Below, one piece after another: positions 5,385 to 5,675 of a stretch of DNA of 5,675 nucleotides. The position numbers and the translations under genes were made by a program. How positions within the stretch are numbered: position 1 is the stretch's first letter; each line of letters starts with the position of its first letter. Source of the stretch: DASPKW01 sp038244055 (GTDB lineage: Bacteria; Planctomycetota; Phycisphaerae; Tepidisphaerales; Tepidisphaeraceae); the NCBI GenBank assembly GCA_038244055.1, contig JBBRTW010000460.1, forward strand, positions 1-5,675. The letters run 5' to 3'. The notes beneath the pieces are model-generated. The model did no database searches. It was not told the origin of the DNA and saw only the letters and a list, made by a program, of their open reading frames with translations.

Positions 5385-5675
5385 ATGGAACCTGACCCGG
5401 CCGACCGCGAGCGGACCACTGCGACTCTGGATAGCCAAGCCAGTCCGGAGGAAATCAAGCCGCGCCCGTTGACCTGGGCGTGGGTGAAGCATTCAGTCAA
5501 GCGACTGGGGCCGGCCGGGCCGCTTGCGGTGATGGCTTCGGTCTTTCCGCCACTGGGCGGTTTCGTGCTGCTGGGGTTCATCAAAACGGTCGGGCCGTGG
5601 CTGAAGGAGATGGGGGCGGCCGGGCTGATGATTTTCATCGCGGGGTTCATCTCGCTGGCGGCGCTCTCGCTATTG
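5385..5675 (+). CDS. Multi-spanning membrane protein, probable TVP38/TMEM64 (DedA-like) family, N-terminal part (3' truncated)
   Basis: The frame is open from ATG 5385 to the window edge, giving 97 residues with no stop. The first 40 or so residues are hydrophilic and charged (MEPDPADRER at the start), then W31-A-W-V and a basic patch KHSVKR. A first membrane segment spans about 44-66 (LGPAGPLAV...PPLGGFVLLGF), followed by a short loop (KTVGPWLKEMG) and a second hydrophobic segment from about 78 to the edge (AAGLMIFIAGFISLAALSLL). The LGPAGPLAV, LGGF and GPWL pattern resembles the N-terminus of planctomycete TVP38/TMEM64-family proteins; the diagnostic core (re-entrant loops with the G-x-x-x-G/R motif) lies beyond the window, so the call is tentative. 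Upstream in frame there is TTG 5376 and then a TGA at 5352-5354, so the start cannot be far off. Only a weak GAG (5378-5380) precedes the ATG. It diverges from sodC across 139 nt. Confidence 0.6.
   Translation, partial: MEPDPADRERTTATLDSQASPEEIKPRPLTWAWVKHSVKRLGPAGPLAVMASVFPPLGGFVLLGFIKTVGPWLKEMGAAGLMIFIAGFISLAALSLL

Noticed and set aside
4616..5395. Long + strand frame (259 codons) opposite sodC
   Set aside because: It is the antisense shadow of a clear Cu/Zn superoxide dismutase. Its Ala/Gly/Val-rich translation shows no family motif and no ribosome-binding site.
5246..5650. N-terminal extension of the sodC frame to an ATG at 5650
   Set aside because: The extension lacks recognisable motifs, overlaps the divergent membrane-protein gene, and would bury the export signal. 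The internal ATG at 5245 has a strong ribosome-binding site directly followed by a signal sequence.

Overview
The window looks like a chromosomal segment from a planctomycete (Planctomycetota, possibly Gemmata-like). The lineage call rests on family content: a planctomycete-type cytochrome c/DUF1587/DUF1595/DUF1592/DUF1588/DUF1585 protein, followed by its usual DUF1552 partner. GC-rich DNA and many secreted proteins agree with this. No tRNA, rRNA, CRISPR array, transposase or phage gene was seen.

Layout from left to right: (1) the 3' end of a secreted right-handed beta-helix protein (3-287, +); (2) a secreted di-heme (two CxxCH) DUF1592-family protein (386-2977, +); (3) a 200-nt gap that opens with about ten tandem copies of the octamer GACAATGA (2979-3058), directly after the stop codon; (4) a Tat-exported DUF1552 protein (3178-4503, +); (5) a convergent gap with a perfect 15-bp inverted repeat (4546-4610); (6) a Cu/Zn superoxide dismutase lipoprotein, sodC (5245-4637, -); (7) a 139-nt divergent spacer with an 11-bp inverted repeat that covers the sodC ribosome-binding site; (8) the 5' end of a multi-spanning membrane protein, probably TVP38/TMEM64 (DedA-like) family (5385 to the window end, +).

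The DUF1592 and DUF1552 genes are probably co-expressed, as such pairs recur in planctomycetes and relatives. One product leaves by Sec and would receive covalent heme. The other leaves folded by Tat. Their substrate is unknown. An extracytoplasmic redox or glycan-processing role is inference. The SodC would remove superoxide in the same compartment, but nothing ties it to the pair.

No clearly new multi-gene system is visible. The points most worth a second look are the octamer array, whose copies form a chain of overlapping ATGA stop/start signals between the two genes; the SodC, which keeps all metal ligands but has lost both disulfide cysteines and gained a His/Met-rich linker; and the possible RNA structure that would sequester the sodC ribosome-binding site.
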